Below are positions 1 through 8,708 of a DNA stretch of 33,704 nucleotides, one piece after another. The first letter of the stretch is position 1, and every line of letters begins with the position of its first letter. Below the pieces are notes generated by a model. The model made no database searches, was not told the origin of the DNA, and saw nothing but the letters and a program-made list of their open reading frames with translations. The DNA is from Azospirillum sp. 412522 (lineage in GTDB: Bacteria > Pseudomonadota > Alphaproteobacteria > Azospirillales > Azospirillaceae), in contig NZ_RWIJ01000045.1 of assembly GCF_019805165.1 (NCBI RefSeq), forward strand, positions 1 through 33,704. Direction: 5' to 3'. Made by a program: the position numbers and the translations under genes.

Positions 1-1559
1 GCCCGCGCGACCTGGCGGCGATCCGCGACGGGCTGCGGCAGGCCGGGCTGATCCGCGGGCTGCTGGCCGGCGTCCTGCCGCTGCCGGACGGGCTGGCGGC
101 GCTCGACAAGCGGCTGGGCGCCCATTCGGAGCTGGTCGACCAGCTGACCCAGGCGCTGGCGCCGGAGCTGCCGCTGCTGGCGCGCGACGGCGGCTTCATC
201 GCCCGCGACTACAGCTATGCGCTCGACGAGCTGGTGACGCTGCGCGACGAGAGCCGGCGGCTGATCGCCGGGCTGCAGACGAAATACGCCGAGATCGCCG
301 GGGTGCCGTCGCTGAAGGTCAAGCACAACAACGTGCTGGGCTATCACATCGAGGTCACCGCCGCCCATGCCGACAAGCTGATGTCGGACCGGGGCCGAGA
401 GGTGTTCATGCACCGCCAGACCATGGCGAACGCCGTGCGCTTCGGCACGGTGGAGCTGTCGGACCTGGAGCGGCGAATCTCGGAGGCCGCCGACAAGGCG
501 CTGGCGGTGGAGCTGGAACTGTTCGCCGGGCTGGTGGAGGTCGTCGCCGGAAAAGCCGACGCCATCGCCCAGGCCGCCCACGCGCTGGCGGCGCTGGACG
601 TCGCCACATCGCTGGCCGAACTGGCGGAGGAGCGGCGCTACAGCCGGCCGGTGGTGGACGACAGCCTCGCCTTCGTCATCAAGGGCGGGCGGCATCCGGT
701 GGTCGAGGCGGTGCTGGACGCCGGCCACAGCGGGCCGTTCGTGGCCAACGACTGCGATCTGGCGCCGGACAACCGGCTGTGGCTGCTGACCGGCCCGAAC
801 ATGGCCGGCAAGTCCACCTTCCTGCGGCAGAACGCGCTGATCGCGGTGCTGGCGCAGATGGGCGGCTTCGTGCCGGCGGAGCGGGCGCATATCGGGGTGG
901 TGGACCGGCTCTACAGCCGCGTCGGCGCCGCCGACGATCTGGCGCGCGGCCGCTCCACCTTCATGGTCGAGATGGTGGAGACGGCGGCGATCCTGAACCA
1001 GTCGGGCGCGCGGGCGCTGGTGATCCTCGACGAGATCGGGCGCGGCACGGCGACCTTCGACGGGCTGTCGATCGCCTGGGCCTGCGTCGAGCACCTGCAC
1101 GACGTGAACCGCTGCCGGGCGCTGTTCGCGACGCACTATCATGAACTGACGATGCTGGCGTCGAAGCTGCCGGCGCTGTCCTGCCACACCATGCGGATCA
1201 AGGAATGGCAGGGCGACGTGGTCTTCCTGCACGAGGTGACGGCGGGGGCCGCCGACCGCAGCTACGGCATCCACGTCGCCAAGCTGGCCGGGCTGCCGCC
1301 GGCGGTGGTCGGGCGGGCGGACGAGGTGCTGAAGCTGCTGGAATCGGGCGACCAGAACGCGACGATCCACCGGCTGGCCGAGGATCTGCCGCTGTTCAGC
1401 GCGGCGCTGAAGCGCCCGGCGCCGAAGGCCGAAGCCGCGGCGGCTGCGCCCGCCGGGCCGTCGCCGGTGGAGGCGGCGCTGGCCGGGATCGACCCGGACA
1501 GCCTGACGCCCCGGCAGGCGCTGGACGAGCTGTACCGGCTGCGCGGGCTGATGCGCTGA
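1..1559 (+). CDS. mutS: DNA mismatch repair protein MutS (3' part, 5' end outside window)
   Basis: The reading frame is already open at base 3 and ends with TGA at 1557-1559, giving about 518 residues, roughly the C-terminal 60% of a normal MutS (about 850-900 aa). The visible part covers the lever and clamp helices followed by the ABC-type ATPase. Walker A is GPNMAGKST (bases about 793-819) and Walker B with the signature is LVILDEIGRGTATFDG; a TFD..SIAW helix and the conserved FATHYHEL follow. MutS dimers bind mismatches and use ATP to recruit MutL; the protein is cytosolic. The tail is Ala/Pro-rich and then carries the usual short C-terminal helix (LTPRQALDELYRLRGLMR). A GTG at 234 is an internal codon, not a start, because MutS-like sequence (for example LDKRLGAHSELVDQLTQALA) continues upstream. 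A convergent cupin gene ends 19 bp downstream. Confidence 0.97.
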   Translation, partial: PRDLAAIRDGLRQAGLIRGLLAGVLPLPDGLAALDKRLGAHSELVDQLTQALAPELPLLARDGGFIARDYSYALDELVTLRDESRRLIAGLQTKYAEIAGVPSLKVKHNNVLGYHIEVTAAHADKLMSDRGREVFMHRQTMANAVRFGTVELSDLERRISEAADKALAVELELFAGLVEVVAGKADAIAQAAHALAALDVATSLAELAEERRYSRPVVDDSLAFVIKGGRHPVVEAVLDAGHSGPFVANDCDLAPDNRLWLLTGPNMAGKSTFLRQNALIAVLAQMGGFVPAERAHIGVVDRLYSRVGAADDLARGRSTFMVEMVETAAILNQSGARALVILDEIGRGTATFDGLSIAWACVEHLHDVNRCRALFATHYHELTMLASKLPALSCHTMRIKEWQGDVVFLHEVTAGAADRSYGIHVAKLAGLPPAVVGRADEVLKLLESGDQNATIHRLAEDLPLFSAALKRPAPKAEAAAAAPAGPSPVEAALAGIDPDSLTPRQALDELYRLRGLMR

Positions 1560-1577
1560 CCGCCGGAGAGAGGGCGG

Positions 1578-2042
1578 TCAGCGTTCCGGGAGGCCGCCCG
1601 CCTCCGGCTCCCATCCGGCCGGCGCCATCCGGAAACCGGCGAACTCGAAGGCCGGGGCGACGGTGCAGCTGACCAGCGACCAGCCGCCCGCCCCCTCGGC
1701 GAGGCTGCGCGCCGCCTGCCAGGCGCCGAGCGGCACCACCGCCTGCGGCCGTTCGCCGCCTTCGAGGTCCATGCCCAGCCGGCGGCGCTCGACCGTCCCG
1801 CCCTCCTCGAAGACCGCCAGTTCCAGCGGCGCCCCGCCGTGCCAGAGCCAGATCTCCACGGCATCCACCGTGTGCCAGTGCGACCGCTCCCCCGCCCGCA
1901 GCAGGAAATAGATCGCCGTCACAACCCCGCGCCCGTCCTCCGCCGGCGCCCGGTAGGTCTCGACGTAGCGGCCCCCCTCCGGATGCGGCCGAAGGCCCAA
2001 CAGTTCGATCAGCCGCTCCGCGGTCGGGGAGGGTTCCGTCAT
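1578..2042 (-). CDS. DUF985 / cupin_5 family protein
   Basis: A 154-aa protein of the small DUF985 cupin family. The N-terminal RLIELLGLRPHPEGGRYVETYRA and the central TAIYFLLRAGERSHWHTVDAVEIWLWH block are typical; the HWH pair and the following Glu are the likely cupin metal-site residues. The C-terminal APAFEFAGFRMAPAGWEPE also fits the family. Its biochemical role is not established; members are often assumed to bind or isomerise small sugars or sugar nucleotides, which is inference here. Its ATG (2040-2042) overlaps the stop of the upstream Nudix gene in an ATGA, so the two are probably translationally coupled in a map-nudix-cupin operon. It converges on mutS. Confidence 0.88.
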   Translation of the reverse strand: MTEPSPTAERLIELLGLRPHPEGGRYVETYRAPAEDGRGVVTAIYFLLRAGERSHWHTVDAVEIWLWHGGAPLELAVFEEGGTVERRRLGMDLEGGERPQAVVPLGAWQAARSLAEGAGGWSLVSCTVAPAFEFAGFRMAPAGWEPEAGGLPER

Positions 2043-2656
2043 CGGGTGCTCCGCGCCGCCATGCCCAGCCCTTCGCGCAGTTCCGGCATCAGCATGGCTC
2101 CCAGCATGGCGATCACCGGCAGCAGGGCGTAGTCGCCGCGCGCCGCCGCGTCGATCAGCTCGCGGGCACTGTGCAGCTCGATCCGCATGTCCTCAAGGTC
2201 GCCATGGTCGGGTTCCGCCACCTTGCGGGCGCCCCTGGCGTGGAACATGTGGCAGGTGCTGCCCCTGGAGTTCGCCCCGACGACGAAGCCGCCCAGCGCC
2301 GTCCAGTCGTCGGCGGCATAGCCGGTCTCCTCCAGCAGTTCGCGCCTGGCGGCGGCCAGCGGGTCCTCGCCCGGCTCGATGGCGCCGGCGGGAAAGGTCA
2401 GGCTGACGCGCTGCGCCCCGTGCTTGTAGGTGCGCAGCATCACCACCTGACCGTCCGCGGTCTCCACATACATCAGCGCATAGTCGGGCTGGTCGAGCTG
2501 GTAGTAGTTCTCCACCGTCCGCCCGTCCGGCAGCCGCACCGTTTCCGCCCGCACCTTCAGGTAAGGGCTGGCGTCCAGCAGGTCGCGGCTGTCCAGCACG
2601 TCCCAGGGCCTCTGCTCGTCACGCTTCTGCCCGTCACGCTTCTGCTCGTCGCTCAT
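2039..2656 (-). CDS. Nudix hydrolase (ADP-ribose pyrophosphatase-like)
   Basis: A 205-aa Nudix protein. The Nudix box is complete at residues 91-113: G91, E97, then RELLEETGY, matching GX5EX7REUXEEXGU, whose glutamates bind the catalytic divalent metal. The upstream strand DQPDYALMYVETADGQVVMLRTYKHG resembles ADP-ribose or nucleoside-diphosphate-sugar hydrolases, but the substrate cannot be fixed by eye. The first 16 residues are hydrophilic and repetitive (DEQKR-DGQKR-DEQRP), encoded by a 15-bp tandem repeat. The start ATG overlaps the map stop in an ATGA and the stop overlaps the cupin start in the same way, so this is the middle gene of a coupled trio. Cytosolic; no signal peptide or membrane segment. 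Confidence 0.93.
   Translation of the reverse strand: MSDEQKRDGQKRDEQRPWDVLDSRDLLDASPYLKVRAETVRLPDGRTVENYYQLDQPDYALMYVETADGQVVMLRTYKHGAQRVSLTFPAGAIEPGEDPLAAARRELLEETGYAADDWTALGGFVVGANSRGSTCHMFHARGARKVAEPDHGDLEDMRIELHSARELIDAAARGDYALLPVIAMLGAMLMPELREGLGMAARSTR
2612..2656 (-). repeat. 15-bp tandem repeat in the Nudix gene start
   Basis: Three 15-bp units lie at 2612-2626, 2627-2641 and 2642-2656. The first two differ by one base; the third diverges in its last six bases, where it contains the start codon. The repeat encodes the charged DEQKR/DGQKR N-terminus and keeps the reading frame, so copy-number change would add or remove five residues. Confidence 0.8.
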
Positions 2657-3480
2657 GCCGCGTTTCCGTAGGGCGGCTGGGTGAAGCCGGCGGGGGAAAG
2701 GGTGAAGATCTCGCAGCCGTCCTCGGTGATGCCGATCTGGTGCTCGAACTGTGCCGACAGCGAGCGGTCGCGGGTGACCGTGGTCCAGCCGTCGGACAGG
2801 ATCTTCACCTCGTGCCGGCCGGCGTTGATCATCGGCTCCACCGTGAAGACCATGCCGGGACGCAGCTCGACGCCGGTGCCGGGCTTGCCGAAATGATCGA
2901 CGTGCGGGGCGTCGTGGAAGACCTGCCCGATGCCGTGCCCGCCGAAATCGCGCACCACCGAGCAGCGCGCCGCCTCCGCCATCGTCTGGATGGCATGGCC
3001 GATGTCGCCCAGGTGGTTGCCGGGCCTGGCCTGGGCGATGCCGGCCATCATGCAGCGGTACGTCAGGTCGACCAGCTTGCGGGCCTTCACGCCGATCTTG
3101 TCGCCGACGAAGTACATGCGGCTGCTGTCGCCGTACCAGCCGTCGAGGATGACCGTGACGTCGATGTTGACGATGTCGCCTTCGGCCAGCTTCTTGTCGT
3201 CGCTGGGGATGCCGTGGTTGACGATGTGGTTGGGCGAGATGCAGCTGCAGGCGGGATAGCCGTGATAGCCCAGCGTCGCCGGGATGCCGCCGCGGTCGCG
3301 CTGGAACTCCTCGATCAGCTTGTCGAGCCGGCCGGTGCTGACTCCCGGCACCACGAAGGGCGTGATGTAGTCCAACGTCTCGGCCGCCAGCCGGCAGGCC
3401 TTGCGCAGCGCCGCGAACCCTTCCGGACCGTGCAGCACGATCCGTTTGCCTTCCTTGTCCATCAAACCGTCATCCGTCAC
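2653..3480 (-). CDS. map: Type I methionine aminopeptidase
   Basis: Removes the initiator methionine from nascent proteins in the cytosol. The pita-bread fold is evident: GYHGYPACSCISPNHIVNHGIP (substrate-side histidine), NIDVTVILDGWYGDSSRMY (two metal-binding Asp), FGGHGIGQVFHDAPHV (His), FTVEPMI (Glu) and FEHQIGIT (Glu), the five ligands of the di-metal site in the usual order. A GTG start at 3480 is preferred: AGAGGG (3486-3491 on the top strand as ccctct) lies 5 bases upstream, giving 275 aa. An ATG six codons further in (3462) lacks a well-placed ribosome binding site. Reading further upstream adds a Cys-rich N-terminus that does not look like the family. It heads the map-nudix-cupin operon and is divergent from radA. 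Confidence 0.95.
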   Translation of the reverse strand: MTDDGLMDKEGKRIVLHGPEGFAALRKACRLAAETLDYITPFVVPGVSTGRLDKLIEEFQRDRGGIPATLGYHGYPACSCISPNHIVNHGIPSDDKKLAEGDIVNIDVTVILDGWYGDSSRMYFVGDKIGVKARKLVDLTYRCMMAGIAQARPGNHLGDIGHAIQTMAEAARCSVVRDFGGHGIGQVFHDAPHVDHFGKPGTGVELRPGMVFTVEPMINAGRHEVKILSDGWTTVTRDRSLSAQFEHQIGITEDGCEIFTLSPAGFTQPPYGNAA

Positions 3481-3650
3481 GTAAACCCTCTGATCGTCTT
3501 TCAACCGCCGCGACCAGTCGCAGACGGCGCAACAAGCTATCACGCCGCCGGTCTGAAAAAAGCCCCCGCATTCCACCCCTGCAAGCATAGGATTCGGCGA
3601 AATGGCTTGCTATATGTGGCGGGCCTTACCCCCATCGGACTACCAGACCT

Positions 3651-5099
<1,449 letters not shown>

Positions 5100-5143
5100 A
5101 CCACGGGATTCGCGGTCAAGCCATGGTCTTCGCAAGGAACGGC

Positions 5144-5228
5144 CGTCATCCCCGCGAAGGCGGGGATCCAGAAACCCCGCCGGCGAACGCGCTGGGACGG
5201 CTGGATTCCCGCCTTCGCGGGAATGACG
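5144..5228. repeat. REP-like element, two hairpin arms (copy 1)
   Basis: Two arms in inverted orientation, 5144-5170 and 5202-5228, are separated by about 31 bp. Each arm is itself a small hairpin: left CCCCGC-GAAG-GCGGGG, right TCCCGC-CTTC-GCGGGA. The element begins CGTCAT and ends ATGACG. It lies between radA and cvpA. A near-identical element occurs at 8443-8526, so this is a dispersed repeat of the REP/palindromic-unit type. Confidence 0.85.
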
Positions 5229-5233
5229 TGGTT

Positions 5234-5293
5234 GGTTCGGGAAGGCCCAAGTTTGGTTCGGGAAGGCCCAAGTTTGGTTCGGGAAGGCCCAAG
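5234..5293. repeat. 21-bp tandem repeat, three units
   Basis: Units begin at 5234, 5255 and 5276; each starts GGTTCGGGAAGGCCCAAG followed by TTT (the third ends after AAG). The units are identical. The array starts 6 bp after the REP-like element and stops about 70 bp before the cvpA start codon, so it lies in the probable cvpA leader or promoter region. Confidence 0.92.
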
Positions 5294-5363
5294 CTTCCGA
5301 ACATGCTCATCTTAGGCTGTAAACGTCTCTCTCAATCGGCACTCCAATAATCGGCATAGGGTC

Positions 5364-6053
5364 ATGGACAATTTTCCCGTCAATCCGGTGGACGCCGTCG
5401 TCATCGCCGTGCTGCTTCTGGCCGCGCTGCTCGCCTTCAGCCGGGGCCTCGTCGCCGAGCTGGTGTCGGTCGCCGCCTGGGCCGGCGCCGCGGTGATCAC
5501 GCTCTACGCCCTGCCCCATGTCCTGCCCTACGCGCAGATCTACATCCGCTTCGAGATGCTGGCCTACGCCGCCTCGGCGGTCGGCGTGTTCATCGTCGCG
5601 CTGATCGTGCTGTCGCTGCTGGGCCGCAGCCTGTCGCGCGGCGTGCAGGCCTCGGCCCTGTCGGCCCTGGATCGCACGCTGGGCTTCGCCTTCGGTCTGG
5701 TGAAGGGTGGAATCCTGGTTTCCATCGCTTACCTGTTCTTCCTGTGGCTGGTGCCGAACCCGGCCGAACAGCCGGTCTGGCTGCAGCAGGCCAAGACCCG
5801 GCCCTTCCTGGCGACGGGAGCGGAGATGCTCTACGCCTTCGTGCCGGAGAACCTGCGCAAGGAAGGTCTCGGCCAGATGGACATGGCGCGCGACCGCGCG
5901 CGTCAGGCGATGGAGGCCAAGCAGGCGCTCGACCGCCTGTCGACGCCGGTGCCCAGCCCCGCGAAGACCGGGGGTGCGCAGGCGCCCGATACCGGTTATA
6001 AGGACCGCGACCGCGCCGACCTTGAAAGGCTGATGCAGAACAACGCCCGCTGA
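5364..6053 (+). CDS. cvpA: CvpA family inner-membrane protein
   Basis: A 229-aa CvpA-family protein. Four hydrophobic segments are visible at about residues 10-28, 32-50, 65-86 and 105-130, with the family's start (NPVDAVVIAVLLLAALLAFSRGLVAELVSVAAW) and the LDRTLGFAFGLVKGGILVSIAYLFFLW region. The last 90 residues are hydrophilic and charged, probably cytosolic. Members were named for colicin V production in Escherichia coli and sit upstream of purF in many proteobacteria; the same order holds here, with purF starting 107 bp downstream. The molecular function is not settled; roles in envelope homeostasis have been reported for homologues. Start ATG 5364 is preceded by a short AGGG close to the codon. 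Confidence 0.92.
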   Translation: MDNFPVNPVDAVVIAVLLLAALLAFSRGLVAELVSVAAWAGAAVITLYALPHVLPYAQIYIRFEMLAYAASAVGVFIVALIVLSLLGRSLSRGVQASALSALDRTLGFAFGLVKGGILVSIAYLFFLWLVPNPAEQPVWLQQAKTRPFLATGAEMLYAFVPENLRKEGLGQMDMARDRARQAMEAKQALDRLSTPVPSPAKTGGAQAPDTGYKDRDRADLERLMQNNAR

Positions 6054-6160
6054 GCTTGACCGCTCGGTTTTGGCGCGATCGACGTTTGTTGGACCGTAGT
6101 TTTTTCCGTTGCATGTGCTGACGCGCCCTGGGGCGCCTCCTGGACGAAGGACTTCTGGTG

Positions 6161-7609
6161 ATGCTGACGACGCATCCGTTCGACGACGACAAGCTGCGCG
6201 AGGAGTGCGGCGTGTTCGGCATCTACGGCAACCCGCAGGCGGGCGCCATCACGGCGCTGGGCCTGCACGCCCTGCAGCACCGCGGGCAGGAGGCGGCGGG
6301 CATCGTCAGCTTCGACGGCGGCCGCTTCCACCTCCAGCACACGCTGGGCCTGGTCGGCGACCATTTCAGCTCCGAGGCGATCATCGCCAAGCTGAAGGGC
6401 GGCAGCGCCATCGGCCATGTGCGCTACGCCACCACCGGCGACACCTCGATCCGCAACGTCCAGCCGCTCTACGCCGACTTCGAGTTCGGCGGCTTCGCGC
6501 TGGCGCACAACGGCAACCTGACCAACGCCCAGGTGCTGCGCCGCCAGCTGGTCCGCCGCGGCTGCCTGTTCCAGTCCTCCACCGACACCGAGGTGATCGT
6601 CCACCTGATGGCGACCGCCCGCGGCGGCTCGCCGGTCGACCGGCTGATCGAGGCGGTGCGGCAGGTCGAGGGCGCCTTCTCCCTGGTGGCGCTGACCTCC
6701 AAGGAGGTCATCGGCGTGCGCGACGCGCTCGGCGTCCGTCCGCTGGTGCTGGGCAGGCTCGGCGACACCTACATCCTGGCGAGCGAGACCTGCGCCTTCG
6801 ACATCGTCGGCGCCGACTATGTCCGCGATGTCGAGCCGGGCGAGATGATCGTCATCGACGGCGAGGGCGTTCACAGCCTGCGCCCGTTCCAGCCGCAGCA
6901 GCGCCGCCTGTGCATCTTCGAATACATCTACTTCGCCCGTCCCGACAGCGTGATGGAAGGCACCTCCGTCTATGAGGCGCGCCAGCGCATCGGCCGCGAG
7001 CTGGCCCGCGAGGCCGGCGTGCCCGCCGACGTGATCGTGCCGGTGCCGGACAGCGGCGTGCCGGCGGCGCTGGGATACGCCCAGGAGGCCGGGGTGCCGT
7101 TCGACCTCGGCATCATCCGCAACCATTATGTCGGCCGCACCTTCATCGAGCCGACCGACCAGATCCGCCATCTCGGCGTGAAGCTGAAGCACAACGCCAA
7201 CCGCGCGATGATCGAGGGCAAGCGCGTCGTGCTGGTGGACGACAGCATCGTCCGCGGCACCACCTCCAAGAAGATCGTCGAGATGGTGCGCGCCGCCGGG
7301 GCCGCCGAGGTGCACATGCGCATCTCCAGCCCGCCGACCTCGCACCCCTGCTTCTACGGCATCGACACGCCGGAGCAGGGCAAGCTGCTGGCCCACCGCA
7401 TGACGGTGGAACAGATGCGCGAGTTCATCCAGGCCGACAGCCTCGCCTTCATCTCGCTCGACGGCCTCTACCGCGCCATGGGCGAGGAGAAGCGCGACCC
7501 GGCCAAGCTGAGCTATTGCGACGCCTGCTTCACCGGCGACTACCCGATCCCACTGACCGACGCGCTGGAAAGCCCCCCGGCCGGATCGAGCGTTCCCGTC
7601 CGCGCCTGA
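6161..7609 (+). CDS. purF: Amidophosphoribosyltransferase
   Basis: First step of de novo purine synthesis: PRPP plus glutamine gives 5-phosphoribosylamine. From the ATG at 6161 the protein has 482 residues. A 15-residue propeptide (MLTTHPFDDDKLREE) precedes Cys16 of CGVFGIYG, the N-terminal nucleophile exposed after processing. The Ntn glutaminase domain fills the first half; the phosphoribosyltransferase domain carries the PRPP motif VVLVDDSIVRGTT (about 356-368). Cysteines at 251 (CIFEYIYFARPDS), 397 (HPCFYG), 453 and 456 (CDACFTGDYP) match the four ligands of the 4Fe-4S type known from Bacillus subtilis, so an oxygen-sensitive clustered enzyme is expected. GAAGGA at 6146-6151 serves ATG 6161 or GTG 6158. 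A terminator follows. Confidence 0.97.
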   Translation: MLTTHPFDDDKLREECGVFGIYGNPQAGAITALGLHALQHRGQEAAGIVSFDGGRFHLQHTLGLVGDHFSSEAIIAKLKGGSAIGHVRYATTGDTSIRNVQPLYADFEFGGFALAHNGNLTNAQVLRRQLVRRGCLFQSSTDTEVIVHLMATARGGSPVDRLIEAVRQVEGAFSLVALTSKEVIGVRDALGVRPLVLGRLGDTYILASETCAFDIVGADYVRDVEPGEMIVIDGEGVHSLRPFQPQQRRLCIFEYIYFARPDSVMEGTSVYEARQRIGRELAREAGVPADVIVPVPDSGVPAALGYAQEAGVPFDLGIIRNHYVGRTFIEPTDQIRHLGVKLKHNANRAMIEGKRVVLVDDSIVRGTTSKKIVEMVRAAGAAEVHMRISSPPTSHPCFYGIDTPEQGKLLAHRMTVEQMREFIQADSLAFISLDGLYRAMGEEKRDPAKLSYCDACFTGDYPIPLTDALESPPAGSSVPVRA

Positions 7610-7616
7610 CGATCAG

Positions 7617-7645
7617 CCCTCCCCCGGCCACGGGGGAGGGTTTTT
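7617..7645 (+). terminator. Rho-independent terminator after purF
   Basis: A GC stem (7617-7626 with 7631-7640, CCCTCCCCCG/CGGGGGAGGG) with a four-base loop is followed directly by TTTTT (7641-7645), eight bases after the purF stop. It separates purF from the SDR gene. Confidence 0.9.
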
Positions 7646-7687
7646 CATATGTGAACGAACAATAATATCAGGAAACGAGTTTCGACC

Positions 7688-8395
7688 ATGTCCCGTCTCT
7701 CCGGCCGCATCGCCCTCGTCACCGGTGCCTCGCGCGGCATCGGCGCCGCCGTCGCCAAGCGCTTCGCCGCCGAAGGCGCCCATCTGGTCCTGGTCGCCCG
7801 CACCGTCGGCGGGCTGGAGGAGACCGACGACGCCATCCAGAAGCTCTCCGGCCAGTCGGCGACCCTGGTGCCGATGGATCTGCGCGACTATGACAAGATC
7901 GACCAGCTCGGTCATGCGCTCTACCAGCGCTTCGGCAAGCTGGACGTCGTCGTCGGCAATGCCGGCGCGCTGGAGGCGCTGGGTCCGGTCGCCCAGTATG
8001 ACCCGAAGCTGTGGTCGCGGGTGATGGACCTGAACGTGACGGCCAACTACCGGCTGATCCGCTCGATGGACCCGCTGCTGCGCGCGTCCGGCACCGGCCG
8101 GGCCATCTACGTCACCTCGGCCGCCGCCAAGGCGCCGCATCACTACTGGATGCCCTACGGCGCCAGCAAGGCGGCGCTGGAGATGATCGTGAAGACCTAT
8201 GCGATGGAGGTTGCCGGCTCCAGCCTGCGGGTCAACCTGATCGACCCCGGCGTGGTGGCGAGCAAGCTGCGCACCCAGGCCTTCCCCGGCGAGGATCCGA
8301 CCAAGGTGGCCCAGCCGGCCGACGTGACCGAGCGCTTCGTCGAACTGGCCGAGGCCGGCTGCACCCTGCATGGCGAACTGGTGCAGGCGCAGTAA
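7688..8395 (+). CDS. Short-chain dehydrogenase/reductase (SDR) family oxidoreductase
   Basis: A 235-aa classical SDR. The cofactor motif TGASRGIG is at residues 12-19, NAG at 91-93, and the catalytic Ser144, Tyr157 and Lys161 are in place (YVTSAAAKAPHHYWMPYGASK), so the enzyme should be active with NAD(P)H. The substrate is not evident. The C-terminal region is shorter than in 250-aa members and ends HGELVQAQ. It lies alone between the purF terminator and a REP-like element, so it is probably monocistronic. Start ATG 7688 is preceded by AGGAAACGAG at 7668-7677, a modest ribosome binding site. Confidence 0.93.
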   Translation: MSRLSGRIALVTGASRGIGAAVAKRFAAEGAHLVLVARTVGGLEETDDAIQKLSGQSATLVPMDLRDYDKIDQLGHALYQRFGKLDVVVGNAGALEALGPVAQYDPKLWSRVMDLNVTANYRLIRSMDPLLRASGTGRAIYVTSAAAKAPHHYWMPYGASKAALEMIVKTYAMEVAGSSLRVNLIDPGVVASKLRTQAFPGEDPTKVAQPADVTERFVELAEAGCTLHGELVQAQ

Positions 8396-8442
8396 GGCTG
8401 CAGGTTCGATCACTGTCGAAGCCAAGCACATCCCTGATCGAC

Positions 8443-8526
8443 CGTCATCCCCGCGAAGGCGGGGATCCATTGTTTCCCAATCGAACCAATGGGTAAACCT
8501 GGATCCCCGCCTTCGCGGGGATGACG
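8443..8526. repeat. REP-like element, two hairpin arms (copy 2)
   Basis: Same design and almost the same sequence as the element at 5144-5228: CGTCAT, then a CCCCGC-GAAG-GCGGGG hairpin, about 30 bp of different sequence, a CCCCGC-CTTC-GCGGGG hairpin, then ATGACG. A degenerate single arm (TGGATTCCCACCTTCCCAAG and following bases, 8627-8653) lies 100 bp further on. The whole 313-bp gap 8396-8708 holds only these repeats and the hairpin at 8666-8701; no gene was recognised in it. Confidence 0.85.
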
Positions 8527-8665
8527 CAAAGTCCTTTTATCACTAAGACTTGGCAATATCTGGAGAGGAGTGAGCGCCACGGTGAGGGCGGCAATTCATG
8601 TTCCCAGCCGACGCGTTTCAATCGACTGGATTCCCACCTTCCCAAGGATGGCGCCCATCGCCCTA

Positions 8666-8701
8666 CCCCCCTCCCAGCGGCAACCGACCTTGGGAGGGGG
8701 G
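8666..8701 (-). terminator. GC-rich hairpin at the 3' end of der
   Basis: CCCCCCTCCCA (8666-8676) pairs perfectly with TGGGAGGGGGG (8691-8701), an 11-bp stem with a 14-base loop, seven bases beyond the der stop codon. No T-run follows on the minus strand, so termination is a guess from its position; it may instead belong to a dispersed palindrome family. Confidence 0.5.
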
Positions 8702-8708
8702 TGGGACC

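Noticed and set aside
5144..5293. CRISPR array
   Set aside because: The 21-bp units are contiguous without spacers, and the neighbouring arms are inverted hairpins, not direct repeats with unique spacers.
6054..6160. A promoter for purF beginning TTGACC at 6056
   Set aside because: No acceptable -10 element at 16-18 bp spacing; purF may simply be read through from cvpA.
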